A DNA stretch of 64,000 bases from Kitasatospora sp. NA04385 (lineage in GTDB: Bacteria; Actinomycetota; Actinomycetes; Streptomycetales; Streptomycetaceae), in assembly GCF_013364235.1 (NCBI RefSeq), contig NZ_CP054919.1:4438701-4502700 (forward strand), written 5' to 3'. A program made the translations under genes and the position numbers. This document shows positions 42,562 to 53,542 of the stretch, piece after piece. The notes beneath the pieces were generated by a model. That model did no database searches, was not told where the DNA came from, and worked only from the letters and a program-made list of their open reading frames with translations. How positions within the stretch are numbered: the first letter of the stretch is position 1; every line of letters begins with the position of its first letter.

Positions 42562-43695
42562 ATGGGCCCACACCCCGCTGTCGCGGCGATACGCCTCGCC
42601 GTCCGCCGTACCCTCGCCGAGCTCGCCGCCGAGGCCGGCGCCGTCCCCGGCGGGCAGGTCCGCCCGCGCACGCCCGCGCCCGTGCCGGTGCCCGTGCTGG
42701 CCGGCACCGCGACGGTGCCCGGCACGCTGATCGGCAACGCCCGCCGACACCCTTCGGGCCTGCCCCGCACGCCCGCCGCGCCCGGCTCGCCGCTGGTGCT
42801 GGTGGCGGTCTCCGGCGGCGCCGACTCGATGGCGCTGGCCACCGCCACCGCCTTCGAGGCCCCCAAGCTGGGCCTGCGGGTCGGCGCGGTGACCGTCGAC
42901 CACGGCCTGCAGGACGGCTCGGCCGAGCGCGCCGAGCAGGTCGCCGTCCGGCTGCGCGAACTCGGGCTCGACCCGGTGGAGGCGGTCGCCGTCCGGGTGG
43001 GCCGCGAGGGCGGCCCGGAGAGCGCCGCCCGGGACGCCCGCTACGCCGCGCTGGACCTGGCCGCCGAGCGCCACGGCGCGCTGGCCGTGCTGCTCGGCCA
43101 CACCCGCGACGACCAGGCGGAGACCGTGCTGCTGGGCCTGGCCCGCGGCTCCGGGGCCCGGTCGCTGGCCGGGATGCCCGCCCAGAAGGGCCGCTACCGC
43201 CGCCCGCTGCTGGAGCTGGACCGGGCCGCCACCCGGCAGGCCTGCGCCGCGCAGTCGATCCCGGTCTGGGACGACCCGCACAACGCCGACCCGGCGTACA
43301 CCCGCTCCCGGGTCCGGCACGAGGTGCTGCCGGTGCTGGAGAAGCACCTGGGCGGCGGCGTGGTCGAGGCGCTGGCCCGCACCGCCCGGCTGTTCCGCGA
43401 CGACGCCGACGCCCTCGACCAGTGGGCCGCCTTGGCCGAGCGCGACCTGCGCACCCCGGACGGCGCCCTGGACGTGGGCAAGCTCGCCGAACTGCCCCCC
43501 GCCGTGCGCCGCCGGGTGCTGCGCCGGGCGGCGCTGCGCGCGGGCTGCCCGGCGGGCGACCTGTTCGCCCGCCACCTGGAGACCGTGGACCTGCTGGTCA
43601 CCGGCTGGCGCGGCCAGGGCCCGCTGCACCTACCCGGGGGCGTCGAAGCCGTGCGCCGGTGTGGCACGCTGGTGTTTCGGCGGCAGGGCGACTGA
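42562..43695 (+). CDS. tilS: tRNA(Ile)-lysidine synthetase
   Basis: Converts C34 of the AUA-decoding tRNA to lysidine using ATP. The PP-loop SGGADSMAL lies near residue 84, and HTRDDQAETVLLGLARGSG follows. The N-terminal about 75 residues before the P-loop are longer than in most TilS and Pro/Ala-rich. ATG 42562 has AAGGAG upstream. 377 residues. Confidence 0.94.
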   Translation: MGPHPAVAAIRLAVRRTLAELAAEAGAVPGGQVRPRTPAPVPVPVLAGTATVPGTLIGNARRHPSGLPRTPAAPGSPLVLVAVSGGADSMALATATAFEAPKLGLRVGAVTVDHGLQDGSAERAEQVAVRLRELGLDPVEAVAVRVGREGGPESAARDARYAALDLAAERHGALAVLLGHTRDDQAETVLLGLARGSGARSLAGMPAQKGRYRRPLLELDRAATRQACAAQSIPVWDDPHNADPAYTRSRVRHEVLPVLEKHLGGGVVEALARTARLFRDDADALDQWAALAERDLRTPDGALDVGKLAELPPAVRRRVLRRAALRAGCPAGDLFARHLETVDLLVTGWRGQGPLHLPGGVEAVRRCGTLVFRRQGD

Positions 43696-43757
43696 GCACG
43701 AACGAGTCGTACTACCGCCGCCGACCCAGACCCCGAACGTTTGAGGACGTATCCCCG

Positions 43758-44312
43758 GTGGACCAGAACGACATGGGCGCAGACCTCGCGAAGGTGCTCA
43801 TCAGCAAGGACGAGATCGACGCCAAGCTGGTGGAGCTGGCCGCGCGGATCGACCAGGACTACGCCGGTAAGGACCTCCTGCTGGTCGGCGTCCTCAAGGG
43901 CGCCGTGATGGTGATGGCGGACCTGGCCCGGGCCCTGCACAGCCAGGTGACCATGGACTGGATGGCGGTCTCCTCGTACGGGATGGGCACCAAGTCCTCC
44001 GGCGTGGTCCGGATCCTCAAGGACCTGGACACCGACATCGCCGGCAAGGACGTGCTGATCGTCGAGGACATCATCGACTCCGGCCTGACGCTGTCCTGGC
44101 TGCTGGGCAACCTCGGCTCGCGCGGCCCGGCCTCGCTGAAGGTGTGCACCCTGCTGCGCAAGCCGGACGCCGCCAAGGTGGAGATCGACGTCGAGTACGT
44201 CGGCTTCGACATCCCCAACGAGTTCGTGGTCGGCTACGGCCTGGACTACGCGGAGAAGCTGCGCAACCTGCCGTTCATCGGCACGCTCGCGCCGCACGTG
44301 TACGGGGGCTGA
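43758..44312 (+). CDS. hpt: Hypoxanthine phosphoribosyltransferase
   Basis: Purine salvage enzyme making IMP and GMP. The PRPP-binding loop is VLIVEDIIDSGLTLSWL, the flexible loop SSYGMGTKSSG, and the base-binding region FDIPNEFVVGYGLDY. GTG 43758 gives 184 residues. It lies between tilS and ftsH as in most Gram-positives. Confidence 0.95.
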   Translation: MDQNDMGADLAKVLISKDEIDAKLVELAARIDQDYAGKDLLLVGVLKGAVMVMADLARALHSQVTMDWMAVSSYGMGTKSSGVVRILKDLDTDIAGKDVLIVEDIIDSGLTLSWLLGNLGSRGPASLKVCTLLRKPDAAKVEIDVEYVGFDIPNEFVVGYGLDYAEKLRNLPFIGTLAPHVYGG

Positions 44313-44324
44313 ACCGTTCGGGCG

Positions 44325-44356
44325 ACGGGTGGGAACGGTGCCCCGTTCCCGCCCGT
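44325..44356 (+). terminator. Terminator after hpt
   Basis: A 14-bp stem with one G-T pair (44325-44338 with 44343-44356) and TGCC loop, starting 13 bases after the hpt stop. ftsH is therefore probably transcribed from its own promoter. Confidence 0.6.
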
Positions 44357-44535
44357 TGTGCGGGGGTAGGAAAATAGGCCGCACCGTGGTGCGATCCCGC
44401 CGGGACCGGGGGTCGCTGCGGTACGGTCCAATCAAACGCTCGTCTTACGAGCACATATCGGATGCGCCGAGGCCCCACAGCCGAGCAGCGCCCGTTGAAC
44501 TGGCAGGAGGGACGGGGCGGTGACGCCCCGCATGG

Positions 44536-46578
<2,043 letters not shown>

Positions 46579-46702
46579 CCGACGGAGCGACCGTTCGGAA
46601 TGGATGCCGCGTTTCCGGGGTTTGTACCCTGGAGGCGCGGCATCCGTGCTGCACCGACCCTCTTGACCGAGATTTTCCCGACTGACGAGCAGCGAGGCAC
46701 GC

Positions 46703-47308
46703 ATGATCGATCCGGTGACGCTCGACGGTGAGACCCCCGTCCGCGAGTTCGACCAGAAGCGGGCCGAGGACGCCGTCCGCGAGCTGCTGCTCGCCGTCGG
46801 GGAGGACCCGGACCGCGAGGGCCTGCTGGAGACGCCGGCCCGGGTCGCCCGCGCCTACCGGGAGATATTCGCGGGCCTGTGGCAGCAGCCGGAGGACGTG
46901 CTCACCACCACCTTCGACCTCGGCCACGACGAGATGGTGCTGGTCAAGGACATCGAGGTGTTCTCCACCTGCGAGCACCACCTGGTGCCGTTCCGCGGCG
47001 TCGCGCACGTCGGCTACATCCCGTCCACCAGCGGCAAGATCACCGGCCTGTCCAAGCTGGCCCGGCTGGTCGACGTGTACGCCCGCCGGCCGCAGGTGCA
47101 GGAGCGCCTGACCAGCCAGGTCGCCGACGCGCTGATGCGCATCCTGGAGCCGCGCGGCGCCATCGTGGTGATCGAGTGCGAGCACATGTGCATGTCGATG
47201 CGCGGCATCCGCAAGCCCGGCGCGAAGACCATCACCTCCGCCGTCCGCGGCCAGCTGCGCGACCCGGCGACCCGGAACGAGGCGATGAGCCTCATCATCG
47301 GCCGCTGA
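46703..47308 (+). CDS. folE: GTP cyclohydrolase I
   Basis: First step of folate (dihydroneopterin triphosphate) synthesis. The zinc ligands are in FSTCEHHLVPF and IECEHMCMSMRG, and GYIPSTSGKITGLSKLAR and GIRKPGA match the family. 201 residues. It is 124 bases downstream of ftsH and separated from the other fol genes by the esterase and MprF-like genes. Confidence 0.97.
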   Translation: MIDPVTLDGETPVREFDQKRAEDAVRELLLAVGEDPDREGLLETPARVARAYREIFAGLWQQPEDVLTTTFDLGHDEMVLVKDIEVFSTCEHHLVPFRGVAHVGYIPSTSGKITGLSKLARLVDVYARRPQVQERLTSQVADALMRILEPRGAIVVIECEHMCMSMRGIRKPGAKTITSAVRGQLRDPATRNEAMSLIIGR

Positions 47309-47336
47309 TCCGGCGGCTGACGCGCCGTCCGGACGC

Positions 47337-47372
47337 CGCAGGGGCGCCACCCGCACGGGTGGCGCCCCTGCG
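47337..47372. terminator. Terminator between folE and the esterase gene
   Basis: A 17-bp perfect GC-rich stem with a 2-base centre (effective loop 4), between convergent genes. Confidence 0.75.
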
Positions 47373-47377
47373 CCCGT

Positions 47378-48559
47378 TCAGGGCCGGGGCTCGCGGTCCG
47401 GCGGCGGGTCGAGGTGGTCGCTGAGCCACTCCAGGGTGGCGGGCAGCTCGCGGCGCCAGGTCTCGAAGGAGTGGCCGCCGTCCGGCAGGAAGATCGAGTC
47501 GACCTGCAGCTCCGGGTGGGCCGCCGCGACCTGCCGGGCCTCGGCCAGGAACTGCTCGGTGGCCGCGAAGTCGGCCTCGGCCCGGGTGGAGACCAGCAGC
47601 AGGTCGGCCCGCGGCGCGGGCAGGTTCTTCAGCCGCCAGTTCAGGTCGGACTGCCGGGCGGCGTCCTTGTCGCCGCGGAACAGGTCGCCGTCCGTCCAGC
47701 GGTCCTCGGGCACCGTGTAGTCGGCGTGCATCCCGGCCGCGTTCCGGTACGTGTCCGGGTGGCGCATCGCCAGCCGCAGCGCGCAGGAGCCGCCGGTGGA
47801 GTAGCCGAACACGCCCCAGGAGCCCGCCGACCGGCTGACCCGGTACGCGGAGCGCAGCGCGGCCGGGACGTCCCGGGCGAACCAGGTCTCCGCCTGCGGC
47901 CCGCCCGGGACGTTCACGCACTCGGTGTTGCGCGGCGGGGCGACGGTCGGGCGGGCCATCACGATCACGGTCGGCGCCATCTGCCCGTCGTGCTGCAGCG
48001 CGGAGGCGGTCTGCGGCAGCCGCAGCCCCTCGACCAGGTGCAGCGACGGGCCGGGGTAGCCGGCCAGGGCCAGCAGCACCGGGAAGCGCTCGCGGGCGTA
48101 GCGCGGGTTGAAGTACTCCGGCGGCAGGTAGACGAAGACCTGGTCGGACAGGCCGGACTCGGGGCCGGTGATCCGCACCGAGTCGACCCGGCCGACCTCC
48201 TCCGGGGTGCCCTCGGGCAGCACGTCCCGGACCGTCTCCAGCCCGCCCTCGTCGGTCGGCTGCACCAGCTTCCCGGACTCCGGGGCGGCGCCGGGGGACT
48301 TCGCGGCGACCAGCGCCAGCGGGGCGCCGCCGGGGCGCAGCAGGTCGTTCCACGAGCTGTAGAAGCCGTACGCGTTGTTCACCGACAGCAGCAGGACGGC
48401 CAGCACCGACACCTGGGTGACCGTCAGCAGTCCGATCCGGCCGAGCACCGGCAGCGGGCGCTGCCGGGACAGTCTGGGCCACAGCCAGAGGGTGCCGAGC
48501 AGGGCGGCGGCGGCCACCGAGGTCAGCACGTACACCAGTGTCCGGCTGGTCAGCTCCAT
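47378..48559 (-). CDS. Membrane-anchored esterase D/mycolyltransferase-like alpha/beta hydrolase
   Basis: A 393-residue protein. Two membrane helices near the N-terminus (about residues 8-28 and 45-65) are followed by an external esterase domain: FPVLLALAGYPG, the nucleophile elbow FGYSTGGSCALRLA, and a late His in LPDGGHSFETW. The fold is that of esterase D/antigen 85-like enzymes. Substrate unknown. ATG 48559 (MELTSRTLVYVL) is preferred; ATG 48601 is an alternative start. Confidence 0.85.
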   Translation of the reverse strand: MELTSRTLVYVLTSVAAAALLGTLWLWPRLSRQRPLPVLGRIGLLTVTQVSVLAVLLLSVNNAYGFYSSWNDLLRPGGAPLALVAAKSPGAAPESGKLVQPTDEGGLETVRDVLPEGTPEEVGRVDSVRITGPESGLSDQVFVYLPPEYFNPRYARERFPVLLALAGYPGPSLHLVEGLRLPQTASALQHDGQMAPTVIVMARPTVAPPRNTECVNVPGGPQAETWFARDVPAALRSAYRVSRSAGSWGVFGYSTGGSCALRLAMRHPDTYRNAAGMHADYTVPEDRWTDGDLFRGDKDAARQSDLNWRLKNLPAPRADLLLVSTRAEADFAATEQFLAEARQVAAAHPELQVDSIFLPDGGHSFETWRRELPATLEWLSDHLDPPPDREPRP

Positions 48560-48952
48560 CGCTCCCGCGTCCTTCCTCGACTCCCGCCCGGCCATCGTCA
48601 TCTGACGGCCCGTCGGCAGCGAGTGGGGGTACGCTGACCGGGCGTCGGAAACACGTACGAACGGTGTGTCCCGTGCGAGGGAACCGTCGCCGTGGGACGC
48701 GGCGTCCACCGGGGGGAGACGCGCCGAACCGCCGGACGGGCGGCCGCGGGTGCGAGGTGCGGCACAGCTGCCGCGTCCCCCGGAGCGACGAGCGCAACCG
48801 TTCGAACCGGGCCCGGTCCGGACGGCCCACACCGCCTCGTGGACCGCACTTGACGTGCGGATTGCCAGAAAAAGGAACTGTCATGAAGGTCCATCACGCC
48901 CCTGTTCCCGGAGTGCGCGCCCAGCGCCCCGGTGCCTCTAGGCTGAGTTCTC
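48560..48952. other. Intergenic region between the esterase and MprF-like genes
   Basis: About 390 bases between divergent genes. It holds a possible 30-codon ORF (48883-48975) and a TAGGCT box (48938-48943) ending 9 bases before the MprF-like ATG. A TTGACG (48850-48855) may belong to another promoter. The long upstream extension of the esterase frame is Arg/Gly-rich and unlikely to be coding. Confidence 0.5.
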
Positions 48953-48975
48953 ATGAGCGCTCCCGTGTCCGCTGA
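48883..48975 (+). CDS. Possible 30-residue ORF overlapping the MprF-like start
   Basis: ATG 48883 has AAAAAGGAAC upstream and encodes MKVHHAPVPGVRAQRPG..., a basic His/Arg/Pro-rich peptide ending inside the next gene. No family is recognised. It could be a leader ORF or chance; codon usage is not decisive at this length. Confidence 0.25.
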   Translation: MKVHHAPVPGVRAQRPGASRLSSHERSRVR

Positions 48976-50785
48976 GACGACCCCCGACGCACCCCGGCAG
49001 CGGGGTCTGCAGGCGCTCCGCACCCAGGCGGCCGCGGTGCCGCGGTCCTGGGTCCCGGGAGCGGTCGGGTACGCCTGCCTGGTCATCGGTCTGATCGACA
49101 TCGCCTGCGCGGTCTCCCCCCGGCTGCGGCTCACCAGGGTGCACACCGTGGTCGGCCAGCTGCCCGGCGGCACCACCACGCTGGCCGCCGCCGGCACCCT
49201 GATGGTCGGCATGCTGCTGGTGCTGCTGGCGCACGCGCTGCGCCGCCGCAAGGTGCGCGCCTGGCGGGCGGTGTGCGTGCTGCTGCCGGTCGGCGCGGCG
49301 CTGCACCTGCTGCGCTGGCACCAGTTCGGGCAGGCCGCGATCTCGCTGGCGCTGCTCGCCGTGATGCTGGTGCACCGGCGCGAGTTCTACGCCAAGGCCG
49401 ACCCGCGCACCCGCTGGCGCGCGGTGGCCGCGTTCGTGCTGCTCGGCGCGGTGTCGGTGCTGCTCGGCCTGGTCGTGGTCTCGGTCCGCTGGAAGGCCGA
49501 GGTCGGCGACCCGTCGCTGTTCCAGCGGCTGGAGCACGTCGGCTACGGCCTGTTCGGCTTCGAGGGCCCGATCCACTACACCTCCGACCGGATCGGCGAC
49601 CTGGTCGGCTACTCGCTCGGCGGGCTCGGCCTGGTCACCGCCCTGGCCACCGCGTACCTGGCGCTGCGCCCGGAGAAGCCCGAGCCGGAACTCACCCCCG
49701 AGGACGAGCTGCGGGTGCGCGAGCTGCTGGCCCGGCACGGCAAGCGCGACTCGCTCGGCTACTTCGCGCTGCGCCGCGACAAGAGCGTGCTGTTCTCGCC
49801 CACCGGCAAGGCCGCGATCTCCTACCGGGTGGTCTCCGGCGTGATGCTCGCCTCCGGCGACCCGGTCGGCGACGTCGAGGCCTGGCCCGGCGCGATCAAG
49901 GTCTTCATGGCCACCGCCCGCGAGCACGCCTGGGCGCCGGCCGTGATGGGCTGCTCCGAGGTCGGCGGCGAGGTGTGGACCAGGGAGGCCGGGCTGGACG
50001 CGCTCGAACTCGGCGACGAGGCCATCGTCGACACCGCGACCTTCTCGCTCTCCGGCCGCGCCATGCGCAACGTCCGCCAGATGGTCAAGCGGATCGAGCG
50101 CAACGGCTACTCGTGCCAGGTCCGCCGGGTCGGCGACCTGACCCTGGAGGAGAAGCGCCGGATCGGCGACGCGGCGGCCCGCTGGCGCGGCACCGACACC
50201 GAGCGCGGCTTCTCCATGGCGCTGGGCCGCTTCGGCGACGCCGGCGACGACGAGTGCATCGTGGTCACCGCGCACAAGGCCCCCGAGGAGGGGGAGGGCG
50301 GGGACGACCTGAAGGCGGTGCTGCACTTCGTCCCGTGGGGCGACGACGGCATCTCGCTGGAGCTGATGCGGCGCGACCGGGAGGCCGACCCGGGCCTCAA
50401 CGAACTGCTGATCGTCGCCGCCCTCCAGGAGGTCGGGGCGATGGGCGTGCGCCGGGTCTCGCTGAACTTCGCGATGTTCCGCTCGGCGCTGGCCCGCGGC
50501 GAGCGGATCGGCGCGGGGCCGGTGCTGCGGGCCTGGCGCGGGCTGCTGGTGTTCCTGTCGCGCTGGTTCCAGATCGAGTCGCTGTACAAGTTCAACGCGA
50601 AGTTCCAGCCCGCCTGGGAGCCGCGCTTCCTGGTCTACCAGCACACCCGGGACCTGCCGCGGATCGGCTTCGCCGCGATGCAGGCGGAGGCGTTCATCAC
50701 CCTGGGCATGCCGCGCTTCGGCCGCAAGCGGCAGCGCCAGGGGCTGATGCAGGAGCCCGCGGCGCGGCTGGACAAGGCCGCGTAG
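48953..50785 (+). CDS. MprF-like phosphatidylglycerol lysyltransferase-family membrane protein (DUF2156)
   Basis: A 610-residue protein. The N-terminal half has about six or seven membrane helices between residues 38 and 240. The C-terminal half is a DUF2156/GNAT-fold aminoacyltransferase domain (KRDSLGYFALRRDKSVLFSP ... SGVMLASGDPVGD ... LNFAMFRSALARGERIGAG). MprF proteins add amino acids from aminoacyl-tRNA to phosphatidylglycerol and change surface charge. No lysyl-tRNA synthetase domain is fused, unlike LysX of mycobacteria. ATG 48953. Confidence 0.88.
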   Translation: MSAPVSAETTPDAPRQRGLQALRTQAAAVPRSWVPGAVGYACLVIGLIDIACAVSPRLRLTRVHTVVGQLPGGTTTLAAAGTLMVGMLLVLLAHALRRRKVRAWRAVCVLLPVGAALHLLRWHQFGQAAISLALLAVMLVHRREFYAKADPRTRWRAVAAFVLLGAVSVLLGLVVVSVRWKAEVGDPSLFQRLEHVGYGLFGFEGPIHYTSDRIGDLVGYSLGGLGLVTALATAYLALRPEKPEPELTPEDELRVRELLARHGKRDSLGYFALRRDKSVLFSPTGKAAISYRVVSGVMLASGDPVGDVEAWPGAIKVFMATAREHAWAPAVMGCSEVGGEVWTREAGLDALELGDEAIVDTATFSLSGRAMRNVRQMVKRIERNGYSCQVRRVGDLTLEEKRRIGDAAARWRGTDTERGFSMALGRFGDAGDDECIVVTAHKAPEEGEGGDDLKAVLHFVPWGDDGISLELMRRDREADPGLNELLIVAALQEVGAMGVRRVSLNFAMFRSALARGERIGAGPVLRAWRGLLVFLSRWFQIESLYKFNAKFQPAWEPRFLVYQHTRDLPRIGFAAMQAEAFITLGMPRFGRKRQRQGLMQEPAARLDKAA

Positions 50786-50823
50786 CGCGGCGTGCGGGCA
50801 GCGGGCCGTCGCGCCGGGCGCGG

Positions 50824-50851
50824 CGGCACCCGCCGCCCCCGGCGGGTGCCG
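50824..50851 (+). terminator. Terminator after the MprF-like gene
   Basis: A 12-bp stem (CGGCACCCGCCG and complement) with a CCCC loop, 38 bases after the stop and just before the folP promoter. Confidence 0.65.
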
Positions 50852-50876
50852 TTCGGTCCGGCCCGGTCGGTGCGCC

Positions 50877-50882
50877 GATAAT
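50877..50882 (+). promoter_or_regulatory. -10 element of a leaderless folP promoter
   Basis: GATAAT ends 7 bases before ATG 50890, placing the transcription start at or next to the start codon. No ribosome-binding site lies in front of that ATG. Confidence 0.5.
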
Positions 50883-50889
50883 GGGACGC

Positions 50890-51747
50890 ATGAGCGAGAA
50901 CGTCCCCGGTCTGCCCGTCCTCGATCGCTGCGCCGTGATGGGGGTGGTGAACGTCACGCCGGACTCGTTCTCGGACGGGGGCCTGTGGCTGGACCCGGCG
51001 AAGGCGGTCGCGCACGGGCTGGACCTGGCGGCGCGCGGGGCCGACCTGGTGGACGTGGGCGGCGAGTCGACCCGGCCGGGGGCGGTGCGGGTCACCGAGG
51101 CCGAGGAGCTGCGCCGGGTGGTGCCGGTGGTCACCGAGCTGGCCCGGGCCGGGGTGGCGGTCTCGGTGGACACCATGCGGGCGAACGTCGCCGCGGCGGC
51201 CGTCGCCGCGGGCGCCCGGGTGGTCAACGACGTGTCCGGCGGCCTCGCGGACCCGGAGATGGCGCGGGTGGTCGCCGACACCGGCGCGCCGTTCGTGGTG
51301 ATGCACTGGCGCGGCCAGTCCGCCGACATGGACGCGCTGGCGGTGTACGACGACGTGGTCGCCGACGTGGTGCGGGAGCTGTCCGTCCGGGTGGAGGAGC
51401 TGCTGGCCGCCGGGGTGAAGGAGGAGCAGCTGATCCTCGACCCCGGCCTGGGGTTCGCGAAGACCGGTGAGCACAACTGGGCGCTGCTGGGCCGGCTGGA
51501 CGCGCTGACGGCGCTGGGACGCCCGGTGCTGGTGGCGGCTTCGCGCAAGCGCTTCCTGGGTACGCTGCTGGCCAACCCGGAAACCGGGGAGCTGCGCCCG
51601 GCGCGGCAGCGGGACGACGCCACGGCGGCGGTCTCGGTGCTGTCGGCGAGGGCGGGTGCCTGGGCGGTTCGGGTGCATGACGTGTCCGGCACGGCTGACG
51701 CCGTACGAGTCGTCGCGGCCTGGGAGCAGGCGGCGCAGAGGGGGTAG
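50890..51747 (+). CDS. folP: Dihydropteroate synthase
   Basis: Condenses p-aminobenzoate with dihydropterin pyrophosphate; target of sulfonamides. Signatures GVVNVTPDSFSDGG, VGGESTRPGA and NDVSGG are intact, and SRKRFLG near the end binds the pyrophosphate. 285 residues. ATG 50890 is preferred to ATG 50881 because of the adjacent -10. It heads a folP-NTF2-folB-folK cluster. Confidence 0.96.
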   Translation: MSENVPGLPVLDRCAVMGVVNVTPDSFSDGGLWLDPAKAVAHGLDLAARGADLVDVGGESTRPGAVRVTEAEELRRVVPVVTELARAGVAVSVDTMRANVAAAAVAAGARVVNDVSGGLADPEMARVVADTGAPFVVMHWRGQSADMDALAVYDDVVADVVRELSVRVEELLAAGVKEEQLILDPGLGFAKTGEHNWALLGRLDALTALGRPVLVAASRKRFLGTLLANPETGELRPARQRDDATAAVSVLSARAGAWAVRVHDVSGTADAVRVVAAWEQAAQRG

Positions 51748-51749
51748 GC

Positions 51750-52250
51750 GTGGCGGAGGCAGCGAGCGGCAACGAGCGGGCGGCGGCGCTGGAGCCGGAC
51801 CGGGAAGCCGTCCTGGCGGTCAACCAGGCGCTGTACGAGGCGCTGGAGAACGGAGACCTGGAGGCCGTCGAGTCGATCTGGCTGGGGCCGGACGAGGCGG
51901 ACGACAAGGGCGGCGTGTTCTGCGTGCACCCGGGCTGGCCGGCGCTGATCGGCCGGGCCCAGGTGACCCGCTCGTACATGCTGATCATGGCGAACACCGA
52001 GTACATCCAGTTCTTCCTGACCGACGTCGAGGTCGACGTCCAGGGCGACGTGGCCCTGGTGACCTGCACGGAGAACATCCTGTCCGGCGGCGAGCCGGAG
52101 GAGGAGGGCGAGCTGGGGCCGCTGGTGGGCGGCAAGGTGGTGTCGACGAACCTGTTCCGGCGCACGCCGGGCGGGTGGAAGCTGTGGTCCCACCACGGCT
52201 CGCCGGTGCTCACCAGCGGGGACGACGAGGACGACGACGAGGACGAGTAG
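51750..52250 (+). CDS. NTF2-like (SnoaL-type) protein in the folate cluster
   Basis: A 166-residue NTF2-fold protein: helices with AVNQALYEALENGDLEAV, then strands FCVHPGWPALIGRAQV and WKLWSHHGSPV. It ends in a strongly acidic tail (GDDEDDDEDE). No catalytic set is obvious. GTG 51750 is 2 bases after the folP stop, so it is translationally coupled. It is conserved in this position in streptomycetes, but its role in folate synthesis is unknown. Confidence 0.85.
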   Translation: MAEAASGNERAAALEPDREAVLAVNQALYEALENGDLEAVESIWLGPDEADDKGGVFCVHPGWPALIGRAQVTRSYMLIMANTEYIQFFLTDVEVDVQGDVALVTCTENILSGGEPEEEGELGPLVGGKVVSTNLFRRTPGGWKLWSHHGSPVLTSGDDEDDDEDE

Positions 52251-52411
52251 CGGGGGCGGGCGGGCGGCGTCAAGGGCCGCCGCGGCCGGTCCGTTCGGGC
52301 GGTCGGCCGGGGAGGCGGCCCCGGGCCGTCGGCGGTCGAAGGTAGATTCGAGGGGCGGCGGGCGACGGTGCCCGCCGGTCCCCGCCCCGGCGGGGCCGTC
52401 AGCTGGGAGCA

Positions 52412-52783
52412 GTGATTCTTTTGCTGGACCGCGTCACCCTGCGCGGGCTGCGTGCCCGCGGCCACCACGGCGTCTTCGAGCGCGAGCGGATCGAGGGGCA
52501 GACCTTCGTGGTCGACCTGGTGCTGTTCCTCGACACCAGGCCGGCCGCCGCGGGTGACGACCTGACCCGCACCGCGCACTACGGCGTGATCGCGGAGGAG
52601 GTCACCGCGGTGATCGCCGGCGACCCGGTCGACCTGATCGAGACGCTGGCCCAGCGGATCGCCGACCAGTGCCTGCGCCACGAGGTGGTCGAGGAGGTCG
52701 AGGTCACCGTGCACAAGCCGGACGCCCCGATCACCGTCCCGTTCGACGACGTCACCATCACGATCCGCCGGGGCCGCGCCTGA
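52412..52783 (+). CDS. folB: Dihydroneopterin aldolase
   Basis: Cleaves dihydroneopterin to hydroxymethyl-dihydropterin and glycolaldehyde. The 123-residue protein carries GLRARGHHGVFERERIEGQTFVVD and TLAQRIADQCL, with the catalytic Lys in VTVHKPDAPI. GTG 52412 is close to GGGAGC; TTG 52421 three codons later is a possible start that fits the family N-terminus better. Confidence 0.95.
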   Translation: MILLLDRVTLRGLRARGHHGVFERERIEGQTFVVDLVLFLDTRPAAAGDDLTRTAHYGVIAEEVTAVIAGDPVDLIETLAQRIADQCLRHEVVEEVEVTVHKPDAPITVPFDDVTITIRRGRA

Positions 52784-52818
52784 CCGCCCCCGGTGGAGCC
52801 CGAGCAGAGGGAACTCCA

Positions 52819-53418
52819 TTGGCCACGACCGACCCGACCGCCACGCCGACCACGTTCGACCTGCAGGGCAGGGTGGACCGCGTGGAGTCCACCCTGCACG
52901 ACTCCCGCACCGCCGCCGTCGCCCTGGGCAGCAACCTGGGCAACCGCCTGGAGACCCTCCAGGGCGCCGTGGACGCGCTGGAGGACACCCCGGGGGTGCG
53001 GGTGACCGCGCTGTCCGCGGTGTACGAGACCGACGCCGTCGGCGGCCCCGAGAACCAGCCGAGCTACTTCAACGCCGTCGCGGTGCTGCGCACCTCGCTG
53101 CCCCCGCAGGACCTGCTGGAGCGGGCCAACGCGGTGGAGGACGCCTTCGGCCGGGTCCGGGACGTCCGCTGGGGGCCGCGCACCCTGGACGTCGACGTGC
53201 TCGCCTACGAGGGCGTCACCAGCGACGACCCGCACCTGACCCTGCCCCACCCGCGGGCGCACGAGCGGGCGTTCGTGCTGGCCCCCTGGCAGGACGCCGA
53301 CCCGGCGGCCGAGGTACCGGGCCGCGGCCCGGTCGCCGAGCTGCTGGAGGGGCTGGGCGGGGCCTCGGCGCAGGGCGTGCGGCTGCGCACCGACCTGCAG
53401 CTGCGGCTGCCCGAGTAG
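52819..53418 (+). CDS. folK: 2-amino-4-hydroxy-6-hydroxymethyldihydropteridine diphosphokinase
   Basis: Pyrophosphorylates hydroxymethyl-dihydropterin before FolP. The family motif VALGSNLGNRLETLQ, the central YFNAVAVLRT and RWGPRTLDVDVLAY with its metal-binding Asp pair, and LPHPRAHERAFVLAP are intact. TTG 52819 with AGAGGGAA gives 199 residues and a roughly 30-residue N-terminal extension before the fold. Confidence 0.95.
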   Translation: MATTDPTATPTTFDLQGRVDRVESTLHDSRTAAVALGSNLGNRLETLQGAVDALEDTPGVRVTALSAVYETDAVGGPENQPSYFNAVAVLRTSLPPQDLLERANAVEDAFGRVRDVRWGPRTLDVDVLAYEGVTSDDPHLTLPHPRAHERAFVLAPWQDADPAAEVPGRGPVAELLEGLGGASAQGVRLRTDLQLRLPE

Positions 53419-53542
53419 GCCCGGCGGCGCCCGGGAACTTCCGGGCGCACGCGGGCGTAGCTCCCTGGGGGCGCGGCCGGGCCGGTACGGTGGCCTGGTC
53501 GCGGCGCCCGCCGTCGAACCACTGGGAAGGAAGCCCGTCCGC

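Noticed and set aside
48560..48832. Long upstream extension of the esterase frame
   Set aside because: Composition is Arg/Gly/Pro-rich without any domain, and ATG 48559 directly precedes the first membrane helix.
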